Assembly (NCBI GenBank): GCA_900553175.1
Contig: USCH01000014.1
Coordinates: 1 to 33,346 of the forward strand
Source: an uncultured Alistipes sp.
GTDB taxonomy: Bacteria; Bacteroidota; Bacteroidia; Bacteroidales; Rikenellaceae
DNA length: 33,346 bases
Reading direction: 5' to 3'
Both the position numbers and the translations under genes were made by a program. The notes beneath the pieces are model-generated. The model was given only the letters and a program-made list of their open reading frames with translations. It had not been told where the DNA came from and made no database searches. Each line of letters opens with the position of its first letter. The first letter of the stretch is position 1. Shown piece after piece: positions 8,639-17,242 of the stretch.

Positions 8639-10729
8639 ATGCTACGCAAATCCATACTCGAACTGCTGGGCGCAGCCCTGCTCGCAGCCGCCGTGCTGCC
8701 CGCCGCCGCCCAATCGCACCTGAAAGTTCCGGCCAAGGGCACCGCATGCGACGCATGGGCCGCCAAGTCCTTCGCCAAAGGCAAAGTGCCGCCCTTCTCG
8801 TTCGTCTACGGCGGCGTGCCGTCGGCCGACTTCATCGCCAAGTGGGACTATAAGGCCGAAGCGCTGCCCGCCGCCGAAGAGAATGTCGCCGAAACGCGCT
8901 ACACCTACACCGATCCCGCCACGGGCCTGCAGGCCGAATGCCGCGTGAAGACCTTCGGCGACTTCAACGCCATGGAGTGGGTGCTGCGCTTCCGCAACAC
9001 CTCCGGGGAGAACACCCCCAAGATCGAGCAGGTGAAGGTCGTCGACCTCACATCGGACTACGCCGCCAAGGGCGACGTCACGCTCCACTATGCCAGCGGC
9101 AGCGACGCCGGGCGCGACGACTTCCACGCCCGCGTGCGCACACTCGCGCCGGGCGAAAACCACTACATGCACCCCACGGGCGGCCGTTCGTCGCAGGTGG
9201 GCTTCCCGTTCTTCAACATTCAGTCGCCCACGGGCGGCATGATCGTGGCCATCGGTTGGACCGGCACCTGGTATGCCGACATCGCCTGCCCCGCGGCGGG
9301 TTCGTCGCACGTGGCCACGGGCATGAAGAACCTGGCCACCTACCTGCTTCCCGGCGAGGAGATCCGCACCCCGTCGACAGCCATGCTGCTCTGGCAGGGC
9401 GACGACTTCATGACCGGGCAGAACACGTTCCGCCGCTTCATGCTGGCGCACCACCACCCCCACGTCGACGGCAAACCCGCGCAGTATCCCATTTCGTCGA
9501 GCTTCAACTACGGCGATCCCCACCCCTGCAACGAATACACCTGCATGACCACGGACTACGCCATCGCGCTCATCCGCCGCTACGAGCAGTTCGGGCTGCT
9601 GCCCGAGGTCTTCTGGCTCGACGCCGGATGGTACCGTCAGGCCGCCGACTGGCGCAACGGCTACAACTGGGCCAACACGGTGGGCAACTGGAGCGTCGAC
9701 CGCGACCGCTTCCCCGAAGGCATGGCGCCCATCGGCGACGAAGCCCACCGCGCAGGCTGCAAATTCATGGTGTGGTTCGAGCCCGAACGGGCCGTCAAGG
9801 GGACCGACTGGGCCGTGGAGCACCCCGAATTCATGCTCGACGCCAGCGGCAAGGCCGTGCAGCCCGACTGGATCAAGTACCACGATCAGGACTCCTACCT
9901 CTTCAACATGGGCGACCCCGTGGCGCTCGACTGGCTCTGCAAACAGGTGGCCCAGCTCATCCGCGACAACCACATCGACTACTACCGTCAGGACTACAAC
10001 ATCGAACCCGAAGGCTTCTGGCACGCCCACAACAAGGAGAACCGCGTGGGCATCTGCGAAATCCGCTACATCGAGGGACTCTACAAGTTCTGGGACTACC
10101 TGCGCGCCGAATTCCCCGGCCTGCTGATCGACAACTGCGCCGGCGGCGGCCGCCGCATCGACCTGGAGACCAGCTCGCGCGCCGCACCGCTCTGGCGCAC
10201 CGACTACAACTACGGCGAGCCGATCGGCTACCAGTGCCACACCTACGGGCTCAACATGTGGCTGCCCGTTCACGGCACGGGCACGCACCAGCCCGATCCG
10301 TTCACCTTCCGGTCGAGCCTGGGCGCCGCCGTGATCTTCAACTGGAAGATTTCCGACGCCAGCACCTCGATCTTCGAGATGCAGCGCTGCATCGAGGAGT
10401 TCAAGGCCGTGCGCCCCTACTTCTACGAGGATTTCTACCCCATGACCGGCGAGGGCGAGACGAGCCTCACGGGCGACGACATCTGGCTGGCCTACCAGCT
10501 GCTGCGGCCGTCGGACCAGACGGGCTATGTGGTGGCTTTCCGCCGCGATCTGGCTCCCGAAGCCACGTGCGAGGTGCGTTTCCGGGGTCTGGAGCCCGAA
10601 GCGACCTACCTGGTCGAGGTGACCGACACGAAAGAGTGCGCTGAACTCTCGGGCCGCGAACTGATGGAGGGCTACACGCTCCGCGCCGAACCGCGCACCT
10701 CGCGTCTGATCCGCTACAGCAAAAAATAA
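8639..10729 (+). CDS. GH36 alpha-galactosidase-like enzyme, copy 2
   Basis: 696-residue secreted GH36 enzyme and tandem paralogue of the gene upstream. A signal peptide ends near PAAAQS (about residue 25). The barrel motifs are shared: VFWLDAGWY, FMVWFEPERA, DNCAGGGRRID and LWRTDYNY. The predicted nucleophile is Asp452 in YYRQDYN and the acid/base is Asp522 in WRTDY, exactly the positions of copy 1. It differs in the loop before the nucleophile strand (QPDWIKYHDQDSYLF, against TFWPEGSEESTWFLF in copy 1). This loop may change the substrate. Both copies were kept intact, which suggests related but distinct substrates. It ends 88 nt before the metallo-beta-lactamase gene. Confidence 0.85.
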   Translation: MLRKSILELLGAALLAAAVLPAAAQSHLKVPAKGTACDAWAAKSFAKGKVPPFSFVYGGVPSADFIAKWDYKAEALPAAEENVAETRYTYTDPATGLQAECRVKTFGDFNAMEWVLRFRNTSGENTPKIEQVKVVDLTSDYAAKGDVTLHYASGSDAGRDDFHARVRTLAPGENHYMHPTGGRSSQVGFPFFNIQSPTGGMIVAIGWTGTWYADIACPAAGSSHVATGMKNLATYLLPGEEIRTPSTAMLLWQGDDFMTGQNTFRRFMLAHHHPHVDGKPAQYPISSSFNYGDPHPCNEYTCMTTDYAIALIRRYEQFGLLPEVFWLDAGWYRQAADWRNGYNWANTVGNWSVDRDRFPEGMAPIGDEAHRAGCKFMVWFEPERAVKGTDWAVEHPEFMLDASGKAVQPDWIKYHDQDSYLFNMGDPVALDWLCKQVAQLIRDNHIDYYRQDYNIEPEGFWHAHNKENRVGICEIRYIEGLYKFWDYLRAEFPGLLIDNCAGGGRRIDLETSSRAAPLWRTDYNYGEPIGYQCHTYGLNMWLPVHGTGTHQPDPFTFRSSLGAAVIFNWKISDASTSIFEMQRCIEEFKAVRPYFYEDFYPMTGEGETSLTGDDIWLAYQLLRPSDQTGYVVAFRRDLAPEATCEVRFRGLEPEATYLVEVTDTKECAELSGRELMEGYTLRAEPRTSRLIRYSKK

Positions 10730-10735
10730 TGCGCA

Positions 10736-10792
10736 GCCGCAGCCCCGGCAGCGGAGGCTCGCAAAGAACGCGCCCGCCCCGCTGGCTGCGGC
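10736..10792. other. GC-rich stem-loop between GH36 copy 2 and the MBL gene
   Basis: GCCGCAGCC at 10736-10744 pairs with GGCTGCGGC at 10784-10792, and AGCGG at 10750-10754 can pair with CCGCT at 10779-10783. The hairpin starts 7 nt after the stop codon and has no T-run. Attenuation or mRNA protection within the operon is plausible. Confidence 0.4.
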
Positions 10793-10817
10793 CCGTACAG
10801 ACATAAATTAAAGAAAC

Positions 10818-11690
10818 ATGCTCCGACGAATCGTTTTCTTCGTCCTTGCCGCGCTGCTCGGCATCTCGTGCAGCAGCGACCCGCAACCGGGTTTCACACT
10901 CTGGCAGCTGCCGCCGCAGGGGCCTTCGCAGATGAACTCCTACGTGATCCGCACCGACGCGGGCCGCGTGGTGGTGATCGACGGAGGCACGGCCGACGAC
11001 GCGCCCTACCTGCGCGGATTTCTGGCCGCGCTGGGCAACCGGATCGAAGCCTGGTTCGTCACCCACCCCCATGCCGACCACATGGGCGCGCTGACCGAAA
11101 TACTCAAGGCTCCCGGCGAGCTGGAGATCGGCACGATCTACCATTCGCCCATGACCGTCGAACAGCTGGCCACGGACGACTACCGCCATCGGCTGGCCGA
11201 CGCATTCTATGCGGCGCTCGGGGCCTCCGTCACGCCGCAGATCGCGCTGACCGAACCCGGACTGGAGCTCGCCGTCGACGGGCTGCACCTGAAAGTGCTG
11301 CAAGTCAACGACCGGAAAACCACCGTCAACGCCTACAACAACGCCAGCATCGTGCTGCGGCTGTGGGACGGGCGCAAGAGCCTGCTGATGCTCGGCGACA
11401 CGGGCGAGGAGAGCGGCGACCGGCTGCTGGCCTCTGTCCCGCGCGAAGAGCTCGACTGCGACTTCGTCCAGCTGGCCCACCACGGGCAGATGGGCGTCAA
11501 GGACGATTTCTACCGCACCGTCCATTTCCGCGCCTGCCTGTGGCCCACGCCGCTGTGGGTGTGGAACAACGATATCGGGGGGGGGTACGACACCGCCTGG
11601 ATGAAGACGCCCCACACCCGCGCCCTGATGGACGAGCTGGGCATCGAAGAGCACCATTGCGCCTGGCAGGGGCTGGCTAAAATCGAATGA
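10818..11690 (+). CDS. Metallo-beta-lactamase-fold lipoprotein
   Basis: 290-residue hydrolase of the metallo-beta-lactamase (MBL) superfamily, anchored as a lipoprotein (lipobox GISC, cysteine 18). The metal-binding THPHADHMG gives His83, His85, Asp87 and His88. LMLGDTGEESG and QLAHHGQMG supply the later metal ligands. The layout resembles the MBL domain attached to ComEC-type proteins, here without membrane segments. The substrate is unknown; phosphodiester or ester hydrolysis is typical of the fold. A run of nine G residues at 11577-11585 encodes Gly254-256, and slippage there would alter the last 34 residues. The gene is 30 nt before the EEP-fold gene, so both probably act on the same target. 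Confidence 0.8.
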   Translation: MLRRIVFFVLAALLGISCSSDPQPGFTLWQLPPQGPSQMNSYVIRTDAGRVVVIDGGTADDAPYLRGFLAALGNRIEAWFVTHPHADHMGALTEILKAPGELEIGTIYHSPMTVEQLATDDYRHRLADAFYAALGASVTPQIALTEPGLELAVDGLHLKVLQVNDRKTTVNAYNNASIVLRLWDGRKSLLMLGDTGEESGDRLLASVPREELDCDFVQLAHHGQMGVKDDFYRTVHFRACLWPTPLWVWNNDIGGGYDTAWMKTPHTRALMDELGIEEHHCAWQGLAKIE

Positions 11691-11720
11691 CCGAAAAAAC
11701 AACCAACAATCATCAATACC

Positions 11721-13385
11721 ATGAAAAGAAATTTGAGATTCATCCTCTTATTCTGCCTCGGCTCGATCCTGAGCGCGGCAGCCTGCTCGGATTCGTCGTC
11801 GGACGAGACGACCGATCCGAACAACAAACCCGGCGAAGGTGCGATCCAAAGCCTGACGTTCTCGCCCGACCAGGTGACGCTCGTCGCAGGCGAGAGCACC
11901 GTGCTGACGCTGACCGTCACCCCCGAAGATGCCGACCTCAAAAACTGCCGCTGGACAAGCAGCAACCCCGACGTGGCGAACATCGATCCCGTGTCGCTGA
12001 CCGTCGACGCCTACAAGGCCGGCTCGACGACCATCGGCGTGGCTTACAGCGCCGAGGTGCGGGCCACGTGCGAAGTGACCGTCACGGCCGCTCCCGTAGA
12101 GCTGAAAGCCATCGAAGTGGCGCCTCAGTCGGCACAGCTCGCCATCGGCGGCACGGTCGACATGACGGCCACCTTCGTTCCGGCCGACGCGCAGGTCGAG
12201 GGTTCGGTCGTCTGGGAGAGCAGCGATCCGTCGGTGGCCACGGTCGACGCGCAGGGTCATGTGACGGCCCTGGCGATCGGCATCGCACAGATCACCGCCA
12301 AGGCGGGCGACGTGACGGGAACCGGCTACATCGAGGTGTACGACGCGGGCGACAAGCATGAGTTCACGTTCTACCAGTTCAACATCTGGGAGGGTCTGAA
12401 CAACATCAGCAACGGCGTGGACGCCTTCATCAACCAGCTGGTCGAGCTGCGGCCCGATGCCGCCTCGTTCTGCGAATTCCCGTCGACCTCCGACGCCGAG
12501 CGCATCCTGTCGGCCGCGGCCAAGGCGCTGCGCGAACGCACGGGCTTCTACTACTGGTACAACTACCGCGGCGGCAGCGGCACGCGCGGCCTGCTGACAC
12601 GCCACCCCATCGTCGAGACGGGCGGCGTGCCCTCGGCCAACGGCGAATCGTCGTGGTTCTACCGCACGACCATCGACTTCTACGGTCAGGAGATTTCGGT
12701 CTACGCCTCGCACGCCTACCACTCCTACTACGCCTGCTACCTGCCGCGCGGCTACGGCGACGGCGAGTCGCCCTACGGCTGGAACCCCATCTACAAGGAG
12801 GGCAGCACCACGGAGCTCGCTCCGATCACCGACGTGCAGTACATCCTCGAGCGCGAGGAGATGTCGGGCCGCACGCAGATCGCCAAAGACCTGGTGGCCG
12901 ACGCCTTCAAACAGAAAGCCGCAGGCCGTCTGGCCGTATTCGGCGGCGACCTCAACCAGCCCTCGCACCTCGACTGGACCGTCGAGGCCAGCAACCTCTT
13001 CGCCCGCAACGGCGCCGTGGTGGCCTGGCCCATTTCGTCGTACGTGATCTCCAACGGCATGAAGGACGCCTACCGCGAAATATGGCCCGATCCGGTGACC
13101 CATCCGGGCATCACCTGGCCCGCCAACAACCCCGCCGCCAGAAAGCAGACCACCTGGGCGCCTCTGACCGACGACCGCGACCGAATCGACTACTGCTACT
13201 TCATGCCCGACGAGAAGATCGCCGTCACGAACGCCCAGATCGTGGGTCCCACGGCTTCGGTGGCTTTCAACAAAGTCGAAGAGGACAACTACGAAGAGCT
13301 GATCGCTCCGGTGAACGACATCTGGCCGAGCGACCACCGCGCACTGTTCATCACTTTCGAAGTGCAGTGCCCCGCCAACAAGTAA
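11721..13385 (+). CDS. Big_2 / endonuclease-exonuclease-phosphatase lipoprotein
   Basis: 554-residue lipoprotein (cysteine 22, followed by SDSSSDE) with two Big_2 domains at about 36-118 and 119-207. A C-terminal endonuclease/exonuclease/phosphatase (EEP) domain runs from about 213. EEP landmarks are FNIWEG, the metal-binding Glu in SFCEFPS, FGGDLNQP, DRIDYCYF and the terminal WPSDHRAL. All expected catalytic positions appear present. The fold includes nucleases, inositol phosphatases and sphingomyelinase-like phosphodiesterases. A lipid-anchored extracytoplasmic form among glycosidases argues for a phosphate-bearing glycan or glycolipid rather than DNA, but this is inferred. It is 15 nt before the next gene. 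Confidence 0.82.
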   Translation: MKRNLRFILLFCLGSILSAAACSDSSSDETTDPNNKPGEGAIQSLTFSPDQVTLVAGESTVLTLTVTPEDADLKNCRWTSSNPDVANIDPVSLTVDAYKAGSTTIGVAYSAEVRATCEVTVTAAPVELKAIEVAPQSAQLAIGGTVDMTATFVPADAQVEGSVVWESSDPSVATVDAQGHVTALAIGIAQITAKAGDVTGTGYIEVYDAGDKHEFTFYQFNIWEGLNNISNGVDAFINQLVELRPDAASFCEFPSTSDAERILSAAAKALRERTGFYYWYNYRGGSGTRGLLTRHPIVETGGVPSANGESSWFYRTTIDFYGQEISVYASHAYHSYYACYLPRGYGDGESPYGWNPIYKEGSTTELAPITDVQYILEREEMSGRTQIAKDLVADAFKQKAAGRLAVFGGDLNQPSHLDWTVEASNLFARNGAVVAWPISSYVISNGMKDAYREIWPDPVTHPGITWPANNPAARKQTTWAPLTDDRDRIDYCYFMPDEKIAVTNAQIVGPTASVAFNKVEEDNYEELIAPVNDIWPSDHRALFITFEVQCPANK

Positions 13386-13400
13386 ACCGCACGCAAAACG

Positions 13401-15263
13401 ATGAAACGACTTTCGTTCCTGCTCCTTGCCGCCCTGTCGGCCGCCTGTAGCCACGACGCTACGGGCGACGACGGCGGTGAGCCGACCCCTCCCGTCGATC
13501 CGTCCCAGCCCGCCGGACTGGTCACCTACGGCATCGAATCCGCCGTAGCCGTAGACCCCCAAGGCGATGAACTGGCATTCGACTACCCCGCCGTTCGCGA
13601 AGACAAGAAAGTAGGCATCTTCTACTTCATCTGGCAGGGTGCGCACGGCTACGACGAAAGCGGGTACTTCGGCGGGGATATCCAGCCGCCGTCGGCCAGC
13701 GACGTCAATTCACCGTACGACATCAGCGTGCTGGAACGGGGGCATGCCGACCCGCAGACGATCGCTTTCGGACCGAAGGGCGCCATGCACCATTGGGGCA
13801 AGCCCTATCTGGACTACTACGTGGCCAACGACAAGTGGGTGATCCGCAAACATGCCCAGATGCTCAAGGCCGCGGGCGTGGATGTCATCTTCATCGACCT
13901 CACCAACGGATACGCCTACCTGCCGGTGGTGAAAACCATCTGTTCGGTTTATCACCAGATGCTGCGCGAAGGCAACCGCACGCCGCAGATCTCCTTCATT
14001 CTGAACACCAATCCCCAGCTTCCGATCCAGGAGCTGCTGACGCTGTACAAAAGCGGCACCTACGACCGTCTGTGGTACAAGATGAACGGCCGACCGCTGA
14101 TTCTGGCTCCGCTGCTCGACTACGGCCCCGAAATCAACAACTACTTCACGTTCCGCTACTGCTGGTACGACACAAAGTTCGGTTACGGAGGCAGCTGGTA
14201 CGGCGACGGCACGAACCGCTGGTCGTGGGGCGAATTTTCGCCCCAGCGCAACGTCAAGGAGGAGGTTCCCGTCATGGTGGCCAGCCACCCCCTCTGGGAC
14301 GTGGGCCGCAGCTACACGGGCAACTCGCCCGCAGGCCAGGGCGGTCATCAGCCCCACAACACCACTGCCGAACAGCGCGCCGCCGGAACCTATTTCAGGC
14401 AGCAGTTCCAGCAAGCCCTCCGATACGATCCCGACATGATCTTCATCACGGGCTGGAACGAATGGGTCGCCCAGCGGCAGATCGCCGACTACCCCATGCA
14501 GTTCATGGGATCGCCGATCAAAAAGGGCGACAGCTACTTCGTCGATTGCTACAACCACGAATACAGCCGGGACGTCGAACCGTGCGCCGATGATTTCAAG
14601 GACATCTATTACTACTACATGACGGACTACGTGCGCCGCTACAAAGGGATGAAACCCGTGGCGCCCGTCCGGGAGATCCACCGGATCGCCATCGACGGCA
14701 AATTCGACGACTGGACTCCGCTGGGAACGCGCTATCAGGATTACCGGTTCGACACCGAAGCCCGCGACCACTGGGGATTCGGATTCAGGAACCGCAGTCT
14801 GAAGAACGACACGGGACGCAACGACATCTACCGCTGCAAGGTGGCCACCGACGCGCAGAACCTTTATTTTCACGTCGAAACCGTCGATCCGATCACTCCG
14901 TCGGGCGATCCCAGATGGATGCGTCTGTTCATCGACGTCAAGGGCAGCACGGCCCCCGACTGGGAGGGATTCCAATGGGTGGTGAACAACCGCGTCGCCA
15001 GCGACACGCAAACCACGCTCCAGCGTTCGAAAGGCGGATGGAACTGGGAGGAGGTCGCCACGCTCGACTACGCCGTCAACGGACGGCAGATGGAGATCGC
15101 CATTCCGCTCGCCCGGCTGGGCATCGACAATCCCCGCGAATTCACCGTCGACTTCAAATGGATCGACAACGCGGTGGTCGACGGCGACATCTGCGAGTGC
15201 ATGCGCGACGGCGATGCGGCTCCCGACAGCCGGTTCCGCTACCGCTATATTTTCAAATACTAA
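13401..15263 (+). CDS. GH71/99-like glycosidase with CBM9-like domain
   Basis: 620-residue lipoprotein (lipobox SAAC, cysteine 16). The central domain (about 70-415) resembles the GH71/GH99-like TIM-barrel group. Supporting motifs are VGIFYFIWQGAHG, WVIRKHAQMLKAAGVDVIF, FIDLTNGYAYL and FITGWNEWVAQRQ. GH99 enzymes are endo-acting on alpha-mannosides and GH71 on alpha-1,3-glucan; which applies is not visible. The C-terminal 190 residues look like a CBM9-type carbohydrate-binding sandwich, with IDGKFDDWTPLG, NLYFHVETVD and MEIAIPLARLGI. The genes on either side are 15 and 16 nt away, so it is clearly in the same operon. It probably opens the polymer for the exo-acting enzymes encoded upstream. 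Confidence 0.75.
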   Translation: MKRLSFLLLAALSAACSHDATGDDGGEPTPPVDPSQPAGLVTYGIESAVAVDPQGDELAFDYPAVREDKKVGIFYFIWQGAHGYDESGYFGGDIQPPSASDVNSPYDISVLERGHADPQTIAFGPKGAMHHWGKPYLDYYVANDKWVIRKHAQMLKAAGVDVIFIDLTNGYAYLPVVKTICSVYHQMLREGNRTPQISFILNTNPQLPIQELLTLYKSGTYDRLWYKMNGRPLILAPLLDYGPEINNYFTFRYCWYDTKFGYGGSWYGDGTNRWSWGEFSPQRNVKEEVPVMVASHPLWDVGRSYTGNSPAGQGGHQPHNTTAEQRAAGTYFRQQFQQALRYDPDMIFITGWNEWVAQRQIADYPMQFMGSPIKKGDSYFVDCYNHEYSRDVEPCADDFKDIYYYYMTDYVRRYKGMKPVAPVREIHRIAIDGKFDDWTPLGTRYQDYRFDTEARDHWGFGFRNRSLKNDTGRNDIYRCKVATDAQNLYFHVETVDPITPSGDPRWMRLFIDVKGSTAPDWEGFQWVVNNRVASDTQTTLQRSKGGWNWEEVATLDYAVNGRQMEIAIPLARLGIDNPREFTVDFKWIDNAVVDGDICECMRDGDAAPDSRFRYRYIFKY

Positions 15264-15279
15264 AAATCAACGATCAATC

Positions 15280-16581
15280 ATGAAACGCACCTTTATCGCC
15301 GCTCTTCTGGCCGCCCCGCTTCTGCTGTGCGCAAGCTGCAAGGAGGAGAGCAACGGAGCCAACGGAGCAGACGACAACGGCGGTCCGAAAGAGTATCCGA
15401 CCGCCATCCCCTCGACCGACCGTTTCCCCGCCGTGGCATGGCACGGCGTGCGGGCCGAGCAGGCCACGGCCGAACGGTTCCTCGAAGCCGAACAGATGGG
15501 CATCACGCTCAACTACTCGCGGCTCCGCAACCTCGAAACGGCACTCAAGGCACTCGACGAAGCAGCCAAGACCAACGTCAAGCTGATCGTCGAATGCGAC
15601 GAACTCTACAGCGACGAGAAACGGGCCGACGCCGTGCGCACGCTCATGACCCACAAGGCCCTGGGCGGATACTTCATGGACGACGAACCCGCACCCCAGA
15701 AATTCGAGGACATCGCCCGCCGCATGCGCGAAATCGAAGCGATCGACGCCGACCACATCTGCTACTGCAACATCTTCCCCACGCTCACGGCCGAAACCTA
15801 TCTGGCCTGGGGCATGGGCGGCTACACCGACTACGTGCGCAAATACATCCGCACGTGCCAGCCTAAATTCCTCTCCTTCGACGAGTACCCCGTGCACACC
15901 GACCGCATGGACGGCACCGTCGGCCAGATTCTGGTGAAAGGCACCTGGTATCCCACGCTCGAAACGGCCCGCACCGAAGCGCTGCGCTGGGGGCTCGACC
16001 TCTGGGCCTTCATGCTCACCTGCCCCCACACGGCCTATCCTCAGCCGACGACCGATCATCTGCGCCTGCAAGCCTACAGCGATCTGGCCTACGGCGCCCA
16101 GGTGCTCCAGTGCTTCACCTACTGGGTTCCCGAAGTGGCGGACAACGACTTCTGGATGTACCGCAACGCTCCGATCGCCGAGGACGGCACCCGCACCGAG
16201 ACTTACGATCTGGTGAAAGCCATGCTCGACGAAGTGCAGAACGTGGCCTGGATTTTCCGCGGCGCAACAGTCGAGGGCGTTTGGCACACCCGTCCGGGCG
16301 GCACCATTCCCGACATGACCACCCAGCTGACCGATCTGCCCGAATGCGTCAGCCAGATGACCATCCGCGACGGCAGCCAGGCGCTGGTTTCGGTTCAGAG
16401 CAACCACGGCTACCGCTTCATGATGCTTCAGAACACCGACGTAGTCAATCCGATGCAGTGCATGATCCGCCTCAAGGAGGGTGTGCGCCGCGTGAACCGC
16501 GACGGTTCGGTGACCCTGGCTTCGGAAGACGAGGAGATCCAGACGATCGCTCCGGGCGACGTGCGCATCTATATGTGGTGA
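15280..16581 (+). CDS. Lipoprotein with TIM-barrel-like glycosidase features
   Basis: 433 residues from the ATG at 15280. An in-frame ATG at 15214 lies inside the preceding gene; the later start gives a proper lipoprotein signal (LCASC, cysteine 20), so it was chosen. Segments such as NVKLIVECDEL, LGGYFMDDEPAP, FLSFDEYPVH, WGLDLWAFMLTC and QVLQCFTYWVPE look like successive strands of a (beta/alpha)8 barrel. The acidic residues in MDDEP and FDEYP are candidate catalytic residues. The pattern loosely recalls GH42-type or GH-A barrels, but no named family was recognised. A C-terminal small beta domain follows (about 340-433). It is the last gene of the cluster and is followed by a strong terminator. 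Confidence 0.6.
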   Translation: MKRTFIAALLAAPLLLCASCKEESNGANGADDNGGPKEYPTAIPSTDRFPAVAWHGVRAEQATAERFLEAEQMGITLNYSRLRNLETALKALDEAAKTNVKLIVECDELYSDEKRADAVRTLMTHKALGGYFMDDEPAPQKFEDIARRMREIEAIDADHICYCNIFPTLTAETYLAWGMGGYTDYVRKYIRTCQPKFLSFDEYPVHTDRMDGTVGQILVKGTWYPTLETARTEALRWGLDLWAFMLTCPHTAYPQPTTDHLRLQAYSDLAYGAQVLQCFTYWVPEVADNDFWMYRNAPIAEDGTRTETYDLVKAMLDEVQNVAWIFRGATVEGVWHTRPGGTIPDMTTQLTDLPECVSQMTIRDGSQALVSVQSNHGYRFMMLQNTDVVNPMQCMIRLKEGVRRVNRDGSVTLASEDEEIQTIAPGDVRIYMW

Positions 16582-16607
16582 TCCCGTCCGAACCGCGAAT
16601 CCCGTTC

Positions 16608-16646
16608 ATCCCTGCCGCAAAACGATGCGGCAGGGATGATTTTTTA
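16608..16646 (+). terminator. Intrinsic terminator closing the glycan locus
   Basis: A 12-bp perfect stem (16608-16619 with 16626-16637, loop AAACGA) is followed by GATTTTTT. It begins 27 nt after the last stop codon of the + strand cluster. Confidence 0.9.
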
Positions 16647-16734
16647 CGGCCCGCTGCGGCATACGGTCTTTCCGCAACTCCTTACCGAGGGATCGGGCTT
16701 TCTCCCGCAGGTCGCACCGGAATCGGAGAAACGC

Positions 16735-17190
16735 GGAGGGGGGGGCAGAACAGGGCGGAGGCAGAAACGAAGCCCCGGACTGGAAACGGACGGAAACCGA
16801 ACAAGGATCGGACCGGACAAGGGCGGCGACCGGGTGCAGAACGCCGAATCGCGGGGAGACCGGGCAGGGGGTGCGGAACCAGCAACCGGGACTGGGAACA
16901 GACGGGAACCGGACAAGGAGCGGACAGGAGCGGACAGGAGCGGACAGGAGCGGAGACAGGGTGCCGAACGCCGAATCGCAGGGAGAGCGAGCAAGGGCGG
17001 AGACAGAAACGGAGACAGGATGCCGAGCGCCGAATCGCAGGGAGACCGGGCAGGGGCGCGGGACCAGCAACCGGACTGGGAACAGACGGAAACCGGACAA
17101 GGGTCGGACGGAAACCGAACAAGGAGCGGAGACAGAAACAGAAGCAGGAGCAGGAGCGGAGACAGAAACGAAAGCAGAGGCGGAGACCCG
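16735..17190. repeat. Purine-rich nested tandem-repeat array
   Basis: About 450 bp dominated by G and A on the + strand, with no supported gene. Three imperfect copies of a unit containing CGCCGAATCGC start at 16834, 16961 and 17020. A second unit containing ACTGGGAACAGACGG occurs at about 16875-16918 and 17061-17103. The first and third copies of unit one are followed by unit two, so an approximately 85-bp compound unit is duplicated 186 bp apart. CGGACAGGAG is repeated three times head to tail at 16921-16950. GCGGAGACAGAAAC recurs around 17000-17170. An 8-G run occupies 16738-16745. Open frames here result from the scarcity of T and differ in every frame. Confidence 0.85.
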
Positions 17191-17242
17191 GACCGACCGA
17201 ACCGCGGCCTTCCGCCACCGCCGATCCGGGCCCTACGGCGAC

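Noticed and set aside
15214..15279. Earlier start for the last gene of the glycan locus
   Set aside because: It overlaps the preceding CDS and would bury a clean lipoprotein signal behind 22 unrelated residues.
16834..17105. The repeats as a CRISPR array
   Set aside because: Units differ in length and spacing (127 and 59 bp between copies), spacers are themselves repeat-derived, and no cas genes are present.
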